A stretch of DNA of 64,000 nt from Acorus gramineus (taxonomy: Eukaryota; Streptophyta; Magnoliopsida; Acorales; Acoraceae): assembly GCA_030737835.1 (NCBI GenBank), contig CM060856.1:16285116-16349115 (forward strand), given 5' to 3'. Below the pieces are notes generated by a model that worked only from the letters and a program-made list of their open reading frames with translations, had not been told where the DNA came from and searched no databases. Below are positions 23,701 through 36,212 of this stretch, in pieces. Numbering within the stretch: position 1 is the first letter of the stretch; every line of letters begins with the position of its first letter. A program made the translations under genes and the position numbers.

Positions 23701-26700
23701 GAATAAGAAATAACTTATAATGGCTCCACAGAACTGGCCATGTTACAATGGATTAAAATATACGTAGCTTTAATAGCAGGACTGCCACCCAGTTCTAAAC
23801 GAGTCCATTGATCTATCAAGGCACCCAAGAAAATAAAATAAACCTAACAGACAGATAAGAGAAACCCTCACTAATATCAATAGCACAGAACCTTCTTTAG
23901 GAAAGACCACTGAAACCTAGTCGAAGTGAAAGCATAAATTAAGAAATGAAAGAAAAAAAAAAAAAGTCCCTCCGGGCATGTCTACAAGTCTAGATTAGCA
24001 TCCTTAACATGTCAAAACCACATCAAGAAAATATAACTTGCAAATGTTAAAATACAGCAATGCAGCCTACCATACAGAAATGAAGTGCACCAGGCAGCTG
24101 ATATTTTTTTCTTTTTGAGGAAAGATGGGAGGACTCAGAGCTCACCCACTATTTTTTTATTAGAACAGTGGAACGCCAGTAAAAGGGGGTAAAAACACTC
24201 TATGCTGAAACTTCTCACCAGCCCAACATGCCAAGGCAGCTATTGTTTGATACCTAGATTTAAGATATTAATTTATCATAGATTCATAGACATGCAGAAT
24301 ATTTGTCACCAAAAGTTTAATGTTTCCACAACAAAGTAGATCTCATTGCACATGCATCAGTTTATCATTTGCCAAAGATTTTTGGAAGTCCTGATGGTGG
24401 GATAATGTATTAAAAAACTCATGACAAATGACTGAAACATTTACACACCAAAAAAAAAAGGACTGAAATGGCATTTACATAACTTTCATCAGATTATTCA
24501 ACCCTAACTCTCTAAAATGTACAGCTGAGTAAAAACATACTGTGATGTAAGCATCTGGATTTAAATTACAGCGTTGTATGAATGCATCAACTGAAGCAGG
24601 ATCCTGACCAGGGAGAACCTCAAGAACATCTCCCACTTGATATTCCAAGCCCTGAAATGTTAGAAGGCATGAGAAAGTAGGCTTTGATTTAGAGCAGGAT
24701 GAATTTTAGAGGTAAACAGAAAAGTAAATTTCGATTAAAAGCAAGGTGACAAGTAGACATAAAATTGTAAACAAAAAATTATACCACTACAACCTTGGAT
24801 TGACAAACTTACAGATGAAAGGGCCTCAAATTCGAAATGGCGCACGTCTCTATCTGAACCCAGTCTGGTTAGACGATCATTTTTTACCTACGTAAATCAT
24901 AGATAGGAATACCACTTATATAGCAATAAAGGATATAGCCTATAGCAATTAGCAAATGATATTTCATTTAAGGCATGGAAATTCAAGGTTGATAAACAGT
25001 GTGTTTGTACTACATAATTTAAAATTGTGTATGAAAGTTCAAATATATGAGTATATGACTTACTTGTGAAATGAGGTTTCCTATTTACATAAGAAATTAA
25101 AAAATAATAAATAAATGAAAATTTGGGATGGGCAAGGTTGGAAAGACATATGAGTACATTAATAGCACAACATCATAAATAAAAGTAATAAGCAATTTTC
25201 CATTTATACCATTTGCAAAAAGTAATGAGGTCTATATTCATCATTACGAAATTTAGCAGGAGACATCGAGCAAGCTCTCTCAATCACCTTTGCAGAGTAT
25301 CTAAAATCTGGAAAAAAAGACAAGTAATAGATTCTCAATTAAGTTTGACTAAAGGAGTAGAAGACAACGAGGAACTTTTGTCCCAAAACCTAGAGCAATT
25401 CCTGGAGAAATATGAGTGCAATGCTTAGCTTCATGAACATAAGAGAATTCCCCCACTTACAAAACACATGTATAGATGATGCTGAGAATGCTATCATAAA
25501 TGCTTTTGTATCCTGAACATTTTTTATGAAACATAAGTTCTCAGTTCATCTAGATGGAACCCTTATTAAAAAAAACTAGCAAGTCTCTAAGGAGTCATTC
25601 TCTGAAGCATATTGGTGAGTTGCACATACTACAGACAAAGAAAATATATAATTTTGCAGCTCTATCAATGTACGTGGCATTCATATGCTATTCTTCCTAT
25701 CAACCTAGAGTGACTTGTAGATTGATAGGGAAACCAGCGCCTGTTACAACACTGGCAATATTTCTATAACTGAAGTGCAAATCATGAGGAGGCAGGAAAC
25801 TTACGCTCTTGTGCAATAAAACACATGTAAAGCACAACAAGCCTTCAACTTATAAAACTCTGCCCAAAAGAGTTGCTATTACATTTCTTGCAAAAGGTCA
25901 ACTTACAGAAGAAATATGTTTTCTAGCCAAATACCTGATGTACAAGAATATGACTCCTGAAACAGATGAAGGTTGTGGTATACAATTTCAAACTTTGGAG
26001 TGCCAAGAATTCGTGTATCATGATCCAGCTTAACTGAACCTGTAGGGAATATTTCAGGATTTGTTTGACTTAAATCGTTCCATAAAGATGACAACCATGG
26101 ATCCAGAGCACCTTCGTACCTATAAAGGACAGCGCGAGCAGTTTCTAAATTAATGTAGAAGAGGGTAATTACATCAAGTGGAACCAAGATAAACCTCAGT
26201 GAAAAAGATTACCTTACAGTACTCTCATCATCAAATAATGAAAGATAACATGAATGCAAAATCAACTTAATGAACTTTTAGAGAAATTATAAGCAAGTGA
26301 TCATCAAACTGCCTCAATAGAAATAATGGGTGAGAAGTTTCTACAGAATAAACAATGGCAAGACCTTGCAGAGGTTAGGCCAAAATTTATAGGCAGAGAC
26401 ATTCTCTCTCCCCCACCCCCGTCTATTCAACAATCAACCTAACCTCTATTATGCTATTGACATTCAAGTCAAGCAATTGCACTGTTATTATCAGTTTCCT
26501 TATTTTAATTTCCAGATGTCAGTTCTCATGGAAAGCACTGTCTTACCTAATAAGTTTCTTATGATATACTTACTCGAAAGCCTTTCTACTAATGTATCCC
26601 ATTTGCATATCCTTTTAAATCTTCCTTAGTTCTTAGCCTCAAGATTGGTTTTACTTGGCAGATATAATCGTGAAGGAATTCACTGATCCTGGTTAGACTT

Positions 26701-29700
26701 GAGTTCAATAAAACGATCAGCTTATAACAGACCTCGAAGATTTTAAAAAAGGTCAATATTTAAATCCTCCTAGTGGGCATTGTAAATTATACTTCCCAAG
26801 GGAACTACCAAAAAAATTTTGGAATGTGCTCCACCCCATGGTAAGCAAATGGATACATGTGTGACACTAATTATTCCGAGAAAAAAGAAAAAAGGAGTCA
26901 TGCAACAAGTTAGATATAATCATTATTATGCCAGGTGGTATCTATTTGAACTAGAGTCACATATGGCTCTCAGTTGATTGGAAGAATGAAATAATTATCC
27001 CTCTCCTGCTCTTGTATTCCTAAGCTGAACATATGGTGAATCAATTTATTATTGCACCATGTTTCTGTAATACAATATCATTTTTCAGTCAACATTATAT
27101 GTGAAAAGTGTGTCACTAGTCTCTATTCTTCCACTTACCTTCATGTCTAAACAATATAATATTGTGATGCAGATCAGGGTAATCATGAAAGTGCACTCAT
27201 TACAAATGAAAGTGCACAAATCCTGTAGTATGCCTTAAGGAGTAGGATGCCACATGAGATCCTTCACAACAGCAATAAAATAATTAACATACTTAGATGT
27301 GCTTCATCAGGTATATGTTTAAAAAGAGTTGGATTAACTTATGAAAGTTTCCAAGACAGTCGTCTAATCTATTTCCAAAAGTGCATAAGGTTAGCATAAA
27401 TGCCTTCCTTGTTTCTACTACTATAGATCTATAATTTACAAATTTTGTAATGGAGTCCTGCAATATCCTCTAAAACTGCACAGCAATTAATGATCAAAAC
27501 TCATGGTCATGTACTCATGTTACTAACACACCAGAATTACTGTGATAATCTGTGCAAATATATATCTTACCCTGAAGGATGCTGATCATCTCCTAAACCC
27601 CTTTCAATAATTGGCCTAGCACCAAGATCTTTAAGCCTCTTGTCCAGCTTCTTTGCAGCAAACTACATCAGAAATAATATTCAAAATATAAACACTTGAC
27701 TGAGATATTTTTACAATTAGCTTGCACTCATTCATTTAATCCCAGGAATTAGGAATTAGGATAAATTATATAATTTGCAACCAAGAGGTCTAGGATTCAA
27801 GTCCCACCACTTACCTATCAAAAAAAAAAAGAGGATAAATTATATGAATGATTCATGTGTCATAAAACATGGTGTTGTTTTCAAACTGCTCTTCATACAA
27901 CTGACAAGATACCATTGTATTTAAAGGTGGAGACTAGAGGACTTCAAGAAACTGTATAACTCTTCCAAACACCAAATTGGACAATTCATTTAGCCATTCT
28001 AGTTTATCAAAGAACCACAACTGACATGTTTTATCCCATCAATAAAAAGTCAAATATGGAACAAATTTTAAAGATTCTGAAGGCCCCCCAAATGGCTGAA
28101 CTAATTTTTGACACTGATCGTCCATTTTATCATCCAAGTAAACAAACTGACAAGCTTTTTTTTCTAGGAAACACAACTTAAAAAAGAAGAATGAGGGTAT
28201 AATAAAGATATCGGTTAGCAAAGATATTAACAGTAAAATGATTGATCACTCCAAATTAGTTTTTATAATGCCCCAATAGCATCACACACACCACTGTAAT
28301 CTAGTGTTTTAAAATGTAATAACAACTCCTAATTTATTTGCATTTTTTCCATTAAACACATCAGAGGTTTGAGTATCCATGTCCAATATTCTTGATTGAA
28401 TGTTTCAACAAATAAACTTAAAGAAGACATGTAAAATGGTTATGATATCTAAATGAGAAAAAGATAAGCACGAATCTAAAAACCTCCCAACAATGTATCC
28501 AATCATGCTCAACATCCATTATTATCATTCTACTAAGCACATTAGACACGGAAACGAAGACGAAAGGCGAAGGCGGATTCCCTTATGAAGACCCTCCCCA
28601 TATCAAAAAATCAAATTGCCTCGCCATTGACAAGAACAGAAAGCAGAACATTAGAGATACACTCCTTGATCCACATTATCCACCTAGCCGAGAAGCCATA
28701 TGCTTCCAAAAACTTCCAAAGGAAGTCCCATCTAACTGAAACATATGCCTTTTCAAAATTGAGCCTGCATAGAAAACATTTTGCTTTTGTGAGCCCATGT
28801 CACACATTCTTGAGCAATCAAAAACCCATCAATGAGCGATCTTCCTTGAATGAAAGACAATTGATTATCATCCACCAAGTCCTTGATAACTCGCCGAAGA
28901 CAATTGGCTAAGAGCCTAAGACCTTTTGCAATGATCTTGGAAGATTCGTTTATAAGATGAATAGGGGGATAGTCTCCAATGACTTCCGTTCCAGTAGTCT
29001 TAGGAATCAATGCAATGAAAGTGGGGTTAAGACACGCACACCCTTGGCTTGGATTGGGTAAAAACTTGGATCGCTCTATCTTCGATGTTGTTCGATTGGG
29101 TCAAATACATTCTAGAGGAACCTTTGCCGTCTTCATTAATGGGTGTTGAATGGGGGAGAGGATACGCATCATCCGAGATTGATTATTAGCCTTGTATTTT
29201 CTTTTTTCCTTTTTTTTTAAATGTAATGAGACCTTTATTTCGGGGGTTTCTTGAAATAAGATTCTCCTATATCATTCTAAAAAAAAAAAAGACACACACA
29301 CCCTTGGCTTACATCATAGAAGTGGCACATCATTTCAATTACTTCCCTCTTCACCACCTTCGAAGTGGAAATGTCAGGATCCGGAGCGTTGTTGCTATCC
29401 ATATCAAGTACCACCTCCTTGACCTCGTCTTCCTCAAAAGGCCCATCTCCACTAGGATTGGGTCAAATACATTCTAGAGGAACCTTCGCCGTCTTCATTA
29501 ATGGGTGTTGAATGGCAGAGAGGATAAGCATCATCCGAGATTGTTTATTATCCTTGTATTTCCTTTTTTCTTTTTTAAAAAATGTAAGGAGATCTCGTCT
29601 CCTATCTTTCAGGGGGTTTATTGAAATAAAATTCTCCTATAAAAAAAATCTCCAGTTGAGACGGACGAATTTGAGACTAATAGGGATTCAACAATTGAGC

Positions 29701-30938
29701 ATTAAGAAGTTTAAACCCTAAAGAAAAAAAAAAAGATGGTGAATTACAACAGGAATATTTAAGGGAAATAATATATTCTTACATTGTATTTTTGATAGCC
29801 AGAGTCACCAAGTCCAAAAACAGCATAGCGGACTTGTTCCAACCATTGACGAGTAAGATTCTTCTGCAAGAGATACCTCCAAAATACCTACATAAGCTAA
29901 TTAAATATTATGAAAAATAACAAAACTAAATGTATACCAAGGTATTGCAAAACAAGGATGCATTTAAACATTTAGTTTAAAAACTAACCTTCATGGCATC
30001 GGGTGGATCACCCTGGCCTGTAGTAGACACGATAAAAATTACCATTCTCTCGTGAACCAGACAACTCTGCAACATATTATTAGTGAGAACAACATCACTG
30101 TGACAAACATATGTGAGGCCATCAACAAACAAAGGGCCATGACATCTAACTCAATACACTAAAAATTATTTCTTAAAAAAAAAAACTATCGAGTCAACAT
30201 TTTTTATACCACCATGAGGTAAAGGTTAGGGTCAGAGCAACAACATAAAGTAAACAAATAATGTATTCTTCTAATAGGTCATATTTTATAAATCGCATCT
30301 TCTGATTTCTTTGAAATAACTCTCTTATGGCTTGTTAATTGCTGTATTCTAAAAGGTGTGATTAAGCGACGATTAAGTGGGCGCCTAGGCGGAAATAAGC
30401 CTAGCCCGCCTCATCCAAGGGATTAAGCAGATTTTTGAATAAGCGGGGATTAAACAGGGTTTAGACAGCTATGCAGGGATTAAGCGGAGTTAAATCAAGT
30501 TAATTCAATTTTTTTCCTATTTCTTAATTTTCTTACCTTTTTATTGTATTTTTTATTTTAACTATTATATATATATTATATTTTTTTATTTTAAAAGTGG
30601 TTCACTAATCTCCGCTTAATCCCCCATCTGGCCTATTAATCCCTAGACGGCCACTGAGCACCTGACTAGCGCCGCCCGGTGCTTTGTAGAACATCGGTTA
30701 ATTGTGTTAACATCTCACTTCATTCGATAAATCATTGATCAAAACACCAACTTGAATGGAAATGAAGGAACTTAATTGCCTTTACCGCGTCAAATCCATC
30801 CATGGAGACAACGGAGGAAGGGCAGCCGATCCTCTCGGCTTCACGGCCGACGCGTTCTGCGGCGTCCATGGCGTTTCCGGTCTGAGAGGCGTACAATATC
30901 AACAGACGGAACGGCCTCTCCTTCCCCCCTTCTTCCAT
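20749..30938 (-). CDS. ATR3: NADPH-dependent diflavin oxidoreductase 1 (ATR3 / Tah18 homologue)
   Basis: Twelve exons on the minus strand: 30786-30938, 29989-30066, 29783-29887, 27571-27662, 25935-26119, 25210-25307, 24813-24887, 24541-24651, 22836-22970, 21799-21918, 21353-21575 and 20749-21275. They keep frame throughout and encode 633 residues (Arabidopsis about 623). The enzyme passes electrons from NADPH via FAD and FMN to Dre2/CIAPIN1 for cytosolic Fe-S protein assembly. Flavodoxin domain: FMN phosphate loop 'SQTGNA' (18-23), 'VSTTGQGD' (about 64-71), 'FGLGDSGY' (about 101-108). FAD domain: 'RAFSISSSP' from Arg409. NADPH domain: 'GPGTGCAPFR' (483-492), 'FFFGCRN', 'AGSSTKMP', and C-terminal 'VEAWS' with the usual terminal-region Trp. 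The ATG at 30938 is the first AUG in frame. Intron 9 is GC-AG; intron 11 is only 77 bp; introns 1 and 3 hold transposon pieces. Assignment is very secure. Confidence 0.96.
22834..22835 (-). other. GC 5' splice site of ATR3 intron 9
   Basis: The minus strand reads tttgag|gcaagcgaa. The next exon starts after 'gattag' (21918) with VMSFFAGAEHE, so RRYFFE|VMSFFA joins in phase 0, matching the family. No in-phase GT is near. 'gag|gcaag' fits the GC-donor consensus. Confidence 0.9.
28560..29040 (-). mobile_element. LINE (L1-type) reverse transcriptase fragment in ATR3 intron 3
   Basis: On the minus strand, translation gives 'IPKTTGTEVIGDYPPIHLIN' and 'KIIAKGLRLLANCLRRVI', then 'DNQLSFIQGRSLIDGFLIAQE', then (next frame) 'NFEKAYVSVRWDFLWKFLEAYGF'. 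This is the plant L1 reverse transcriptase order. Both ends of the LINE are missing, and a frame change plus at least one stop are visible, so it is a dead fragment. It lies in the same orientation as the host gene. Confidence 0.88.
29093..29655 (+). repeat. Duplicated LINE-like 3' end segments
   Basis: Two direct copies (about 29093-29292 and 29460-29652) share 'gggtcaaatacattctagagg', 'ttcattaatgggtgttgaat', 'gcatcatccgagattg' and an end block 'gagac/gatct..tttattgaaataa.attctcctat' followed by an A-run. The separating sequence (29293-29459) repeats 'cacacacacccttggctt' also found at 29033-29055. The end block with poly-A resembles 3' ends of plant L1 elements. Confidence 0.6.
30343..30695. 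repeat. Candidate MITE in ATR3 intron 1
   Basis: About 350 bp with a GC-richer left part ('gcgacgattaagtgggcgcctaggcgg') and right part ('ctgactagcgccgcccggtg') that are partly inverse of each other, around an AT-rich core. 'gattaagcgg' words occur in both orientations (about 30363, 30421, 30479 and, inverted, 30615). Ends look like 'ttctaaaaggtg' and inverted 'ttctacaaagca'. No target duplication was verified. Confidence 0.5.
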
Positions 30939-31560
30939 CCCTAAAGAAGACAAGACGAATTTGATTTCACTATGTGGTTAGGTTTTTTAAATTAAAAAAA
31001 AAAAACCGATAACACTCTGTCAATGAAGAGAGGAGGAGAATAGGAGATTCACCGGAGATAGCGGTAACGGCGAAGTCCTTCGTCGACGGAGGGGATGTCA
31101 GATGATGTTGGTGGGCTGTAGAAGAAGATTGGAGGGGAGGATGGTCGTCGGAGACCTTGTATTGGTTTTTGTAGGGCTTGCTAATTTCGTACAGTTATCC
31201 TTTATGTCGGATATACAAGGCATTTTTTTTTTTTTTTCTGGTAATTCTAATTTTTGGGATTTTAGAAAAAGTTTGGGGTAATTTTTTTTTTTTTAGATAA
31301 ATTTTTATTTTTTTATTGTAATGAATATTACTGGTCAAACCTTTTTTTATTGCAAGACTTGAACCAGGAAAGGGATATCTCTATCAACCTGTCAAGAAGT
31401 GATTCGGATGATTTTGTTGTTACATAAATTTATCTATATTATTAATCATAATTTAAGTGTTTTTAATTTTTTCATGTATTTTTATAGTTTATCAAATAAA
31501 AAGAAAAAATTGTGATTGTTGATCATCTATCTATGTTCTTAAACGCTATTGTTATTTCAC
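30939..31560. other. Upstream region of ATR3
   Basis: Immediately upstream of the ATR3 start codon there is a moderately GC-rich stretch (31020-31150), probably 5' UTR and promoter, then AT-rich sequence with long T-runs (31220-31310). No gene is seen. Confidence 0.35.
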
Positions 31561-32694
31561 TTGGGTTTGGTACAAGTGATTTTAAGTACTTATTCAGCTG
31601 AAAGCTGAAATTCAGTACTTATTCATATTAATTGTGTTTAGTTGACACTCAAATAAAGGCTGAAACCCTTCCTCATTCAGATAAAAATGCCCACAAATTT
31701 TCAGTTATGCCTTGGCCCCTTGTTTTTCCGCACTCACCTATCGCGTTTTTATTGCCGATGTGAAATGACCCGAATACCCCTGCCACTTACGTTGAATTAC
31801 GACTAGTATTTAAGACCAGATTTAACCTCCTCTCTCTCTCCTCGCCCCTCTCTCTGCTGAAAAAATCAAACACAAAGAGGAGCATAACATGAAACTCTAG
31901 TCGCCGGATGACATAGCTCCTAACCCTTCCGCGGCCCCTAGCCGTCGGACCAAACTGCGCCACAAATGGACAAGGAACATATCCACCTTGCAAACCCTAC
32001 TCGCCGGACCAAATCTTCTCACCCCTCTCTGTGCCTCAAGCGAAGACACCCAATCCTATCTGTTTAGACGGCCCCTGATTACCTGATCTCCACCACCATC
32101 GTCGATCTACTTATCCAATACCTCATCTCCCTTCGATTGAAGTGTTTCCTCATGAAACCCTAGCTGCTCATTAGGAGATCCCCTCCAGGTCTATCTCTCT
32201 CTTGTGACACCCCAGCCCCTGTGGACTCCATCTCCGCCTCAAATCACTCCGAGATTGCTCCTCTTCGGATTTCTTGGGGATGGGTTTGGGTTAGCTGTTT
32301 TGGGGATGTTTATTTTATTTTATTTGATTGGTAATCAAAGTGATGCATTTACTATTAGATATATTTGACTCAGAATTATTGGTTAATACGTGTAGGCTTT
32401 TTTGGATTAATTTCATTTTTCAAGGATCCATTAGTAGTTGATGTAATTCATATAAAAAAGAGGACCAAAATAATTTCATCTTTAATATCTCAAAATAATT
32501 ATGTTTTCAGGTACCCTTCTAATAAGCTATTATGTTAAGTGGTCAACCAAACACAATTATCTAAATAAATGTTTAATATTTTTTGTTCAACCAAACACTT
32601 TTTTTTTCTGAACTCATAAAGATTATCAGCATAACCTCTTTCTGCACTTATTAATCAGTACTTAAAATCCGCATTCCGCTGCGCCAAACGCCAC
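31561..32694. repeat. Candidate TIR element with gene-like filler
   Basis: Left end 'gggtttggtacaagtga..attttaagtactta' and right end, inverted, 'ggcgtttggcgcagcgg..attttaagtact' are imperfect inverted repeats. 'attgtgtttagttga' near the left is matched by an inverted 'attgtgtttggttga' near the right. The interior (about 31690-32290) is C-rich and gene-like ('tctctctctcctcgcccctc', 'cgccggaccaaatcttctca') without a long frame, so captured host sequence is possible. Superfamily not proven. Confidence 0.5.
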
Positions 32695-33001
32695 CTTGGT
32701 TTCTTGCATTTTGTATGAAAAAATGAATTACATAGTATGTTGGTATAAATAGTCGAATGATGTGTTTGAAAATGAACTTGGATAGTTCTTGGAGTTCTGT
32801 TTTTTACTTTTGCAATAAACATGTTTAATTCAAATTAGTTTTCAAATCCCTTTAACTATCTTAGATTTTGAAGAAACACAAAAAAAACAATTAATTATTC
32901 AAAATTGTTTTGAAAACGTGTCATTAAAAACTATTTTTAAAACTACTTCAAATTAAAATATATATTTCAAATATGTTTTAAAATGTTGGTGATTTGAAAC
33001 T

Positions 33002-34612
33002 AGGGTGCCTCACTAATTGCACTCCTCAAATTAGGGTGTACACCCCTAATAAATGGATAGTGTACAAAAGATTCATTTATATTCAGATCTTGTGCATATC
33101 CCATTATTTAAACACTCACTATTTTATTTTATTTTTGTGGGTAAATTTTTTTTTTGTCTTGGTTAAATCTTCCCATATCAGCAGGCACAAGACTCGAAGC
33201 TAAGTCCCCTCACTAAAGAGAGGGTACCTCTCCCATCCTATCAAGAGGAGGTTCGGTAACACCCACTATTTTCTTTTACAAAGAAACTCTCTATATGTTG
33301 CATACCCTCTCTATAATCGTAAAACTCTCTCTTTCCCGTGCGCACGAGATAACACACAGAGGAGGAGGAGGAGGCGGCTGATTGAAGCAGTGGAGGAAGA
33401 GGTCCAGCTGGCAACATGGTGGTGTGGCGGCACACGTGACGGATTCTGTGTACTCAAGAGATTCAGTTCGAAAATCATCACGATATGGAGGCCCCAAAGA
33501 ATGATGAGGTAAAAACTTACATTTGGAGACGTGTTCCTCCACGTTTATGTATGTTTAAGGTTGTTGAATATTTGTCCAGGGTTTGGGTGGTGAAAATTTG
33601 TAGGGTTTCTCTAGGGCTTGTCTTTATGGTTTTATATGCACATTCACAATCTAGAACCTGTGCGACAATAACAGTGTCGATATTATCTATTTGTGTCGAC
33701 ATTGCTTGTGTCGTAGGGATCACATAACTGAACCTGTAGCATCTGGAACATGTGTGACAATATCAGTGTCGATATTCTGTATATATGTCGACAATGCTTG
33801 TGTCGCGGGATCACAGAACTAAACCCATAGCATTTGGAACTTGTGCAACAATAGCAGTGTCATCAATATTTTGTGTATATGTCGACAATGTTTGTGTCAC
33901 AGAGATCACAAAACTGAACCCGTAACATCTGGAATCTGTGCGACAATAGCAGTATCAATATTTTGTGTATATGTCGACAATGCTTGTGTCGCGGGGATCA
34001 CAAAGTTGAACTCATAGCACCTGAAACCTGGGCTATCACAAAAATAAATAAATCTCAAACCTAACCATTATATTATATCATTCAATCACAAGAAAAATAA
34101 ATCTCTTCATATCATATCAATTTATACATAAGAATATCCTAATGGAAAGACGAGAAATGTCAAGAGAAAACTGTTTAGAGATGTTGGACAGAGAGGAAGA
34201 GCACGGATGAATGACGTCTACACAGGGAGGCTTACGACGGCGAGCAAATGAATGGACACGCGAGAGGTGTTCACGACGCGAGGGGTGGTGGAGGGTTTAG
34301 GGTTTGAAAGTGATGATGATCATGACGAGACGATGGAGAGCACGGAAAGCTAGATAATCCATGGTGAGGGAGCGCATGGGGAGGCTCGGCTATCGATGGC
34401 GAGTGAGAGAGCGGGATGGTTGGGTGTTGACGACGAGAAGGGTGGTAGAGAGAGTAGGGTTTTTGCTGTTTTCTTTAAAAAGGTTGGGTGTGCACTGGAA
34501 ATCCAATGCCTCATTTATATAAAGGGGTGTTTAAAGAAATGTGATTGACTTTTGTTATGTGTGCAAAAATTGGGTGTGCACCTAAAAAAGAGGGGTGCAA
34601 TTAGAGGCACCC
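33002..34612. mobile_element. hAT-type non-autonomous element with 8-bp target duplication
   Basis: A 1611-bp element. Left end 'agggtgcctcactaattgca' and inverted right end 'gggtgcctctaattgcaccc' are terminal inverted repeats; subterminal 'gggtgtacaccc' and 'gggtgtgcacc' pair as well. An exact 8-bp direct repeat, ttgaaact (32994-33001 and 34613-34620), flanks it, which points to hAT. There is no transposase. The interior holds a four-copy minisatellite (33655-34035) and GC-richer gene-like sequence (34180-34480). Confidence 0.8.
33655..34035. repeat. Minisatellite, about 4 copies of a 91-94 bp unit
   Basis: Units begin near 33655, 33746, 33838 and 33930. Each carries 'gtgcgacaatagcagtgtc', 'atatgtcgacaatgcttgtg' and 'gggatcacaaaactgaaccc' with small changes. 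The array is confined to the hAT-type element. The GTCGAC palindrome occurs in all four units. Confidence 0.85.
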
Positions 34613-34620
34613 TTGAAACT

Positions 34621-35574
34621 ATCGCATCTGTAGATTCGGACCGAACAACAATCCTGATTACAAACAAACTATGCTGACCTAGGCCAAGAAGGGCTCATAT
34701 ACAATGGGCCGAGCCCCACGATATGTCCAATTCAAAGGGTTGTTTTTTTTGTGAAAAATGATACGTCCAACCCTTATGGTCTACATCATTTTTCCTTTTT
34801 CTTTTTTTAAATCATATTCTCCTATTGAAATACTTGTCATTATATGAAATGATGTATATATTGACATATATTAGTGTGTTTTTTTTTTCATCGTGAAAAA
34901 ATAAAGAAATTTCTTATTTCATACACTATGATAATGTAGTATATGATAGCGTTTAAGGCTGTAAAAAAAAGACCTAGTGTATCAGCTTTTTTTTGTTTTC
35001 TCTTATGGAAGATAGGAATTGAACCCACGAGCAGGACAATATCGTGGTTTTTTTTATTGATTAAAGGGGAGGGGCAGGGGGGACAATACACATGATTATG
35101 AAAACATGTTAATTTAAATTAATATGAATTGTAATTGTTGTGTGTCGTGGAGGTAAAATATGCCTTATCAACATCATACATGAGTGTTCAAAACAATAAT
35201 TATATCATGATAAGACAATCTAAAAAAATCATTTGACTTACACATGTAAAAATTGTGCTAGTAGATAATCATTATATGTCCCTGTGAAATTAAACCATGA
35301 ATCTGGCATCACCTCAGTCTCACTCTTCTATGAGTCTATTAGACTCTTAGCCTCAGTCCAATCTACCTCCTCTCGTGGGACCACACGTCCATGTGTGGGG
35401 TCAAAAGTCTGACCCACCGTATAATAAACAAGTTCTGATATCACTTGTATCCTCTCAAGTTTATACACATGATATTCTCTATAGGCTATAGGCTCAAGTT
35501 TTTTTAATTGTTAGAGATATGTATCTCGAACGGATCAGGATGGGTCACATGCAATTACATTGAGTTTTTTTCTT
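34621..35574. other. Intergenic spacer, no gene seen
   Basis: AT-rich. Inverted 'ctatgataatgtagtatatgatag' at about 34926-34950 resembles sequence near 16155-16195. 35330-35470 contains phrases such as 'gggaccacacgtccatgtgtggggtc', which suggest old LTR-type or other repeat debris, but no element boundary could be set. Confidence 0.35.
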
Positions 35575-36100
35575 TCTAAGAAATTAATTACAGGTCTCTC
35601 AAGCCATTCACTTATTACTTTTGGGTCATTGACACTTTTGAAGTTATTTTTAGGTCCCTAATTAGTGAATGTATTTTTTCTAGGTCCTTTCATCCACTTG
35701 GAATTATCATTTTCCCACTTCATTCCATTTATACCCCTTAATGCCCTATGTATTTTTCATTTGCCCCCCACCCATCCATTCACATGAATTGGAGTTTCTC
35801 CCACTCAGTTCCACCTCCTATCACGATAACAGCTACCACATGAATATTTCATGTTGTCCCTTCTTCCTCTCCGATCCCGACAATGGCCACCACACGAAAT
35901 TAACAATATACCCATAGAACATAACAATGTATAAGCAAGGGTAAAAAAATCATATTTAACAGTGTTACTAATGGAAAACATATGTGGAGACCTAAAAAAA
36001 ACATTTTACTAAGTTGGAGATTTAAAAGGATTATAAAAGTGTAAGAGACCTAAAAATAATAAGTGGATGATTTGAAGGACTCATAGTTAATTTTCTTTTT
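35575..36100. repeat. Candidate MITE with inverted arms of about 100 bp
   Basis: Left arm 'agaaattaattacaggtctc..cacttattacttttgggtc' and inverted right arm 'agaaaattaactatgagtcc..cacttattatttttaggtc' match over roughly 100 bp, with continuing similarity ('cacttttgaagttatttttaggtcc' against 'cacttttataatccttttaaa'). The centre is noncoding. Target duplication not resolved. Confidence 0.6.
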
Positions 36101-36212
36101 TTTACATATTGTGTGATCTCTAAATAAAATGCACGTGAACAAAAAGTTAAAAGTGGGGTTAAGAAAAACATTAGATGTATCAAAGCTTGTTATATAATCA
36201 TCAAAACAATAC

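Noticed and set aside
28585-28911. 108-residue plus-strand frame in ATR3 intron 3
   Set aside because: It is the antisense of the LINE reverse transcriptase fragment.
30939-30953. ATR3 start at an upstream TTG
   Set aside because: Not a credible plant start codon. The ATG at 30938 follows at once and begins the family-like N-terminus.
33655-34035. CRISPR-like array of spaced repeats
   Set aside because: The units are contiguous and variable throughout with no distinct spacers, and the context is a plant hAT-type element, so it is a minisatellite.
34180-34480. A possible captured gene inside the hAT-type element
   Set aside because: GC-richer and gene-like by eye, but no open frame or recognisable protein on either strand.
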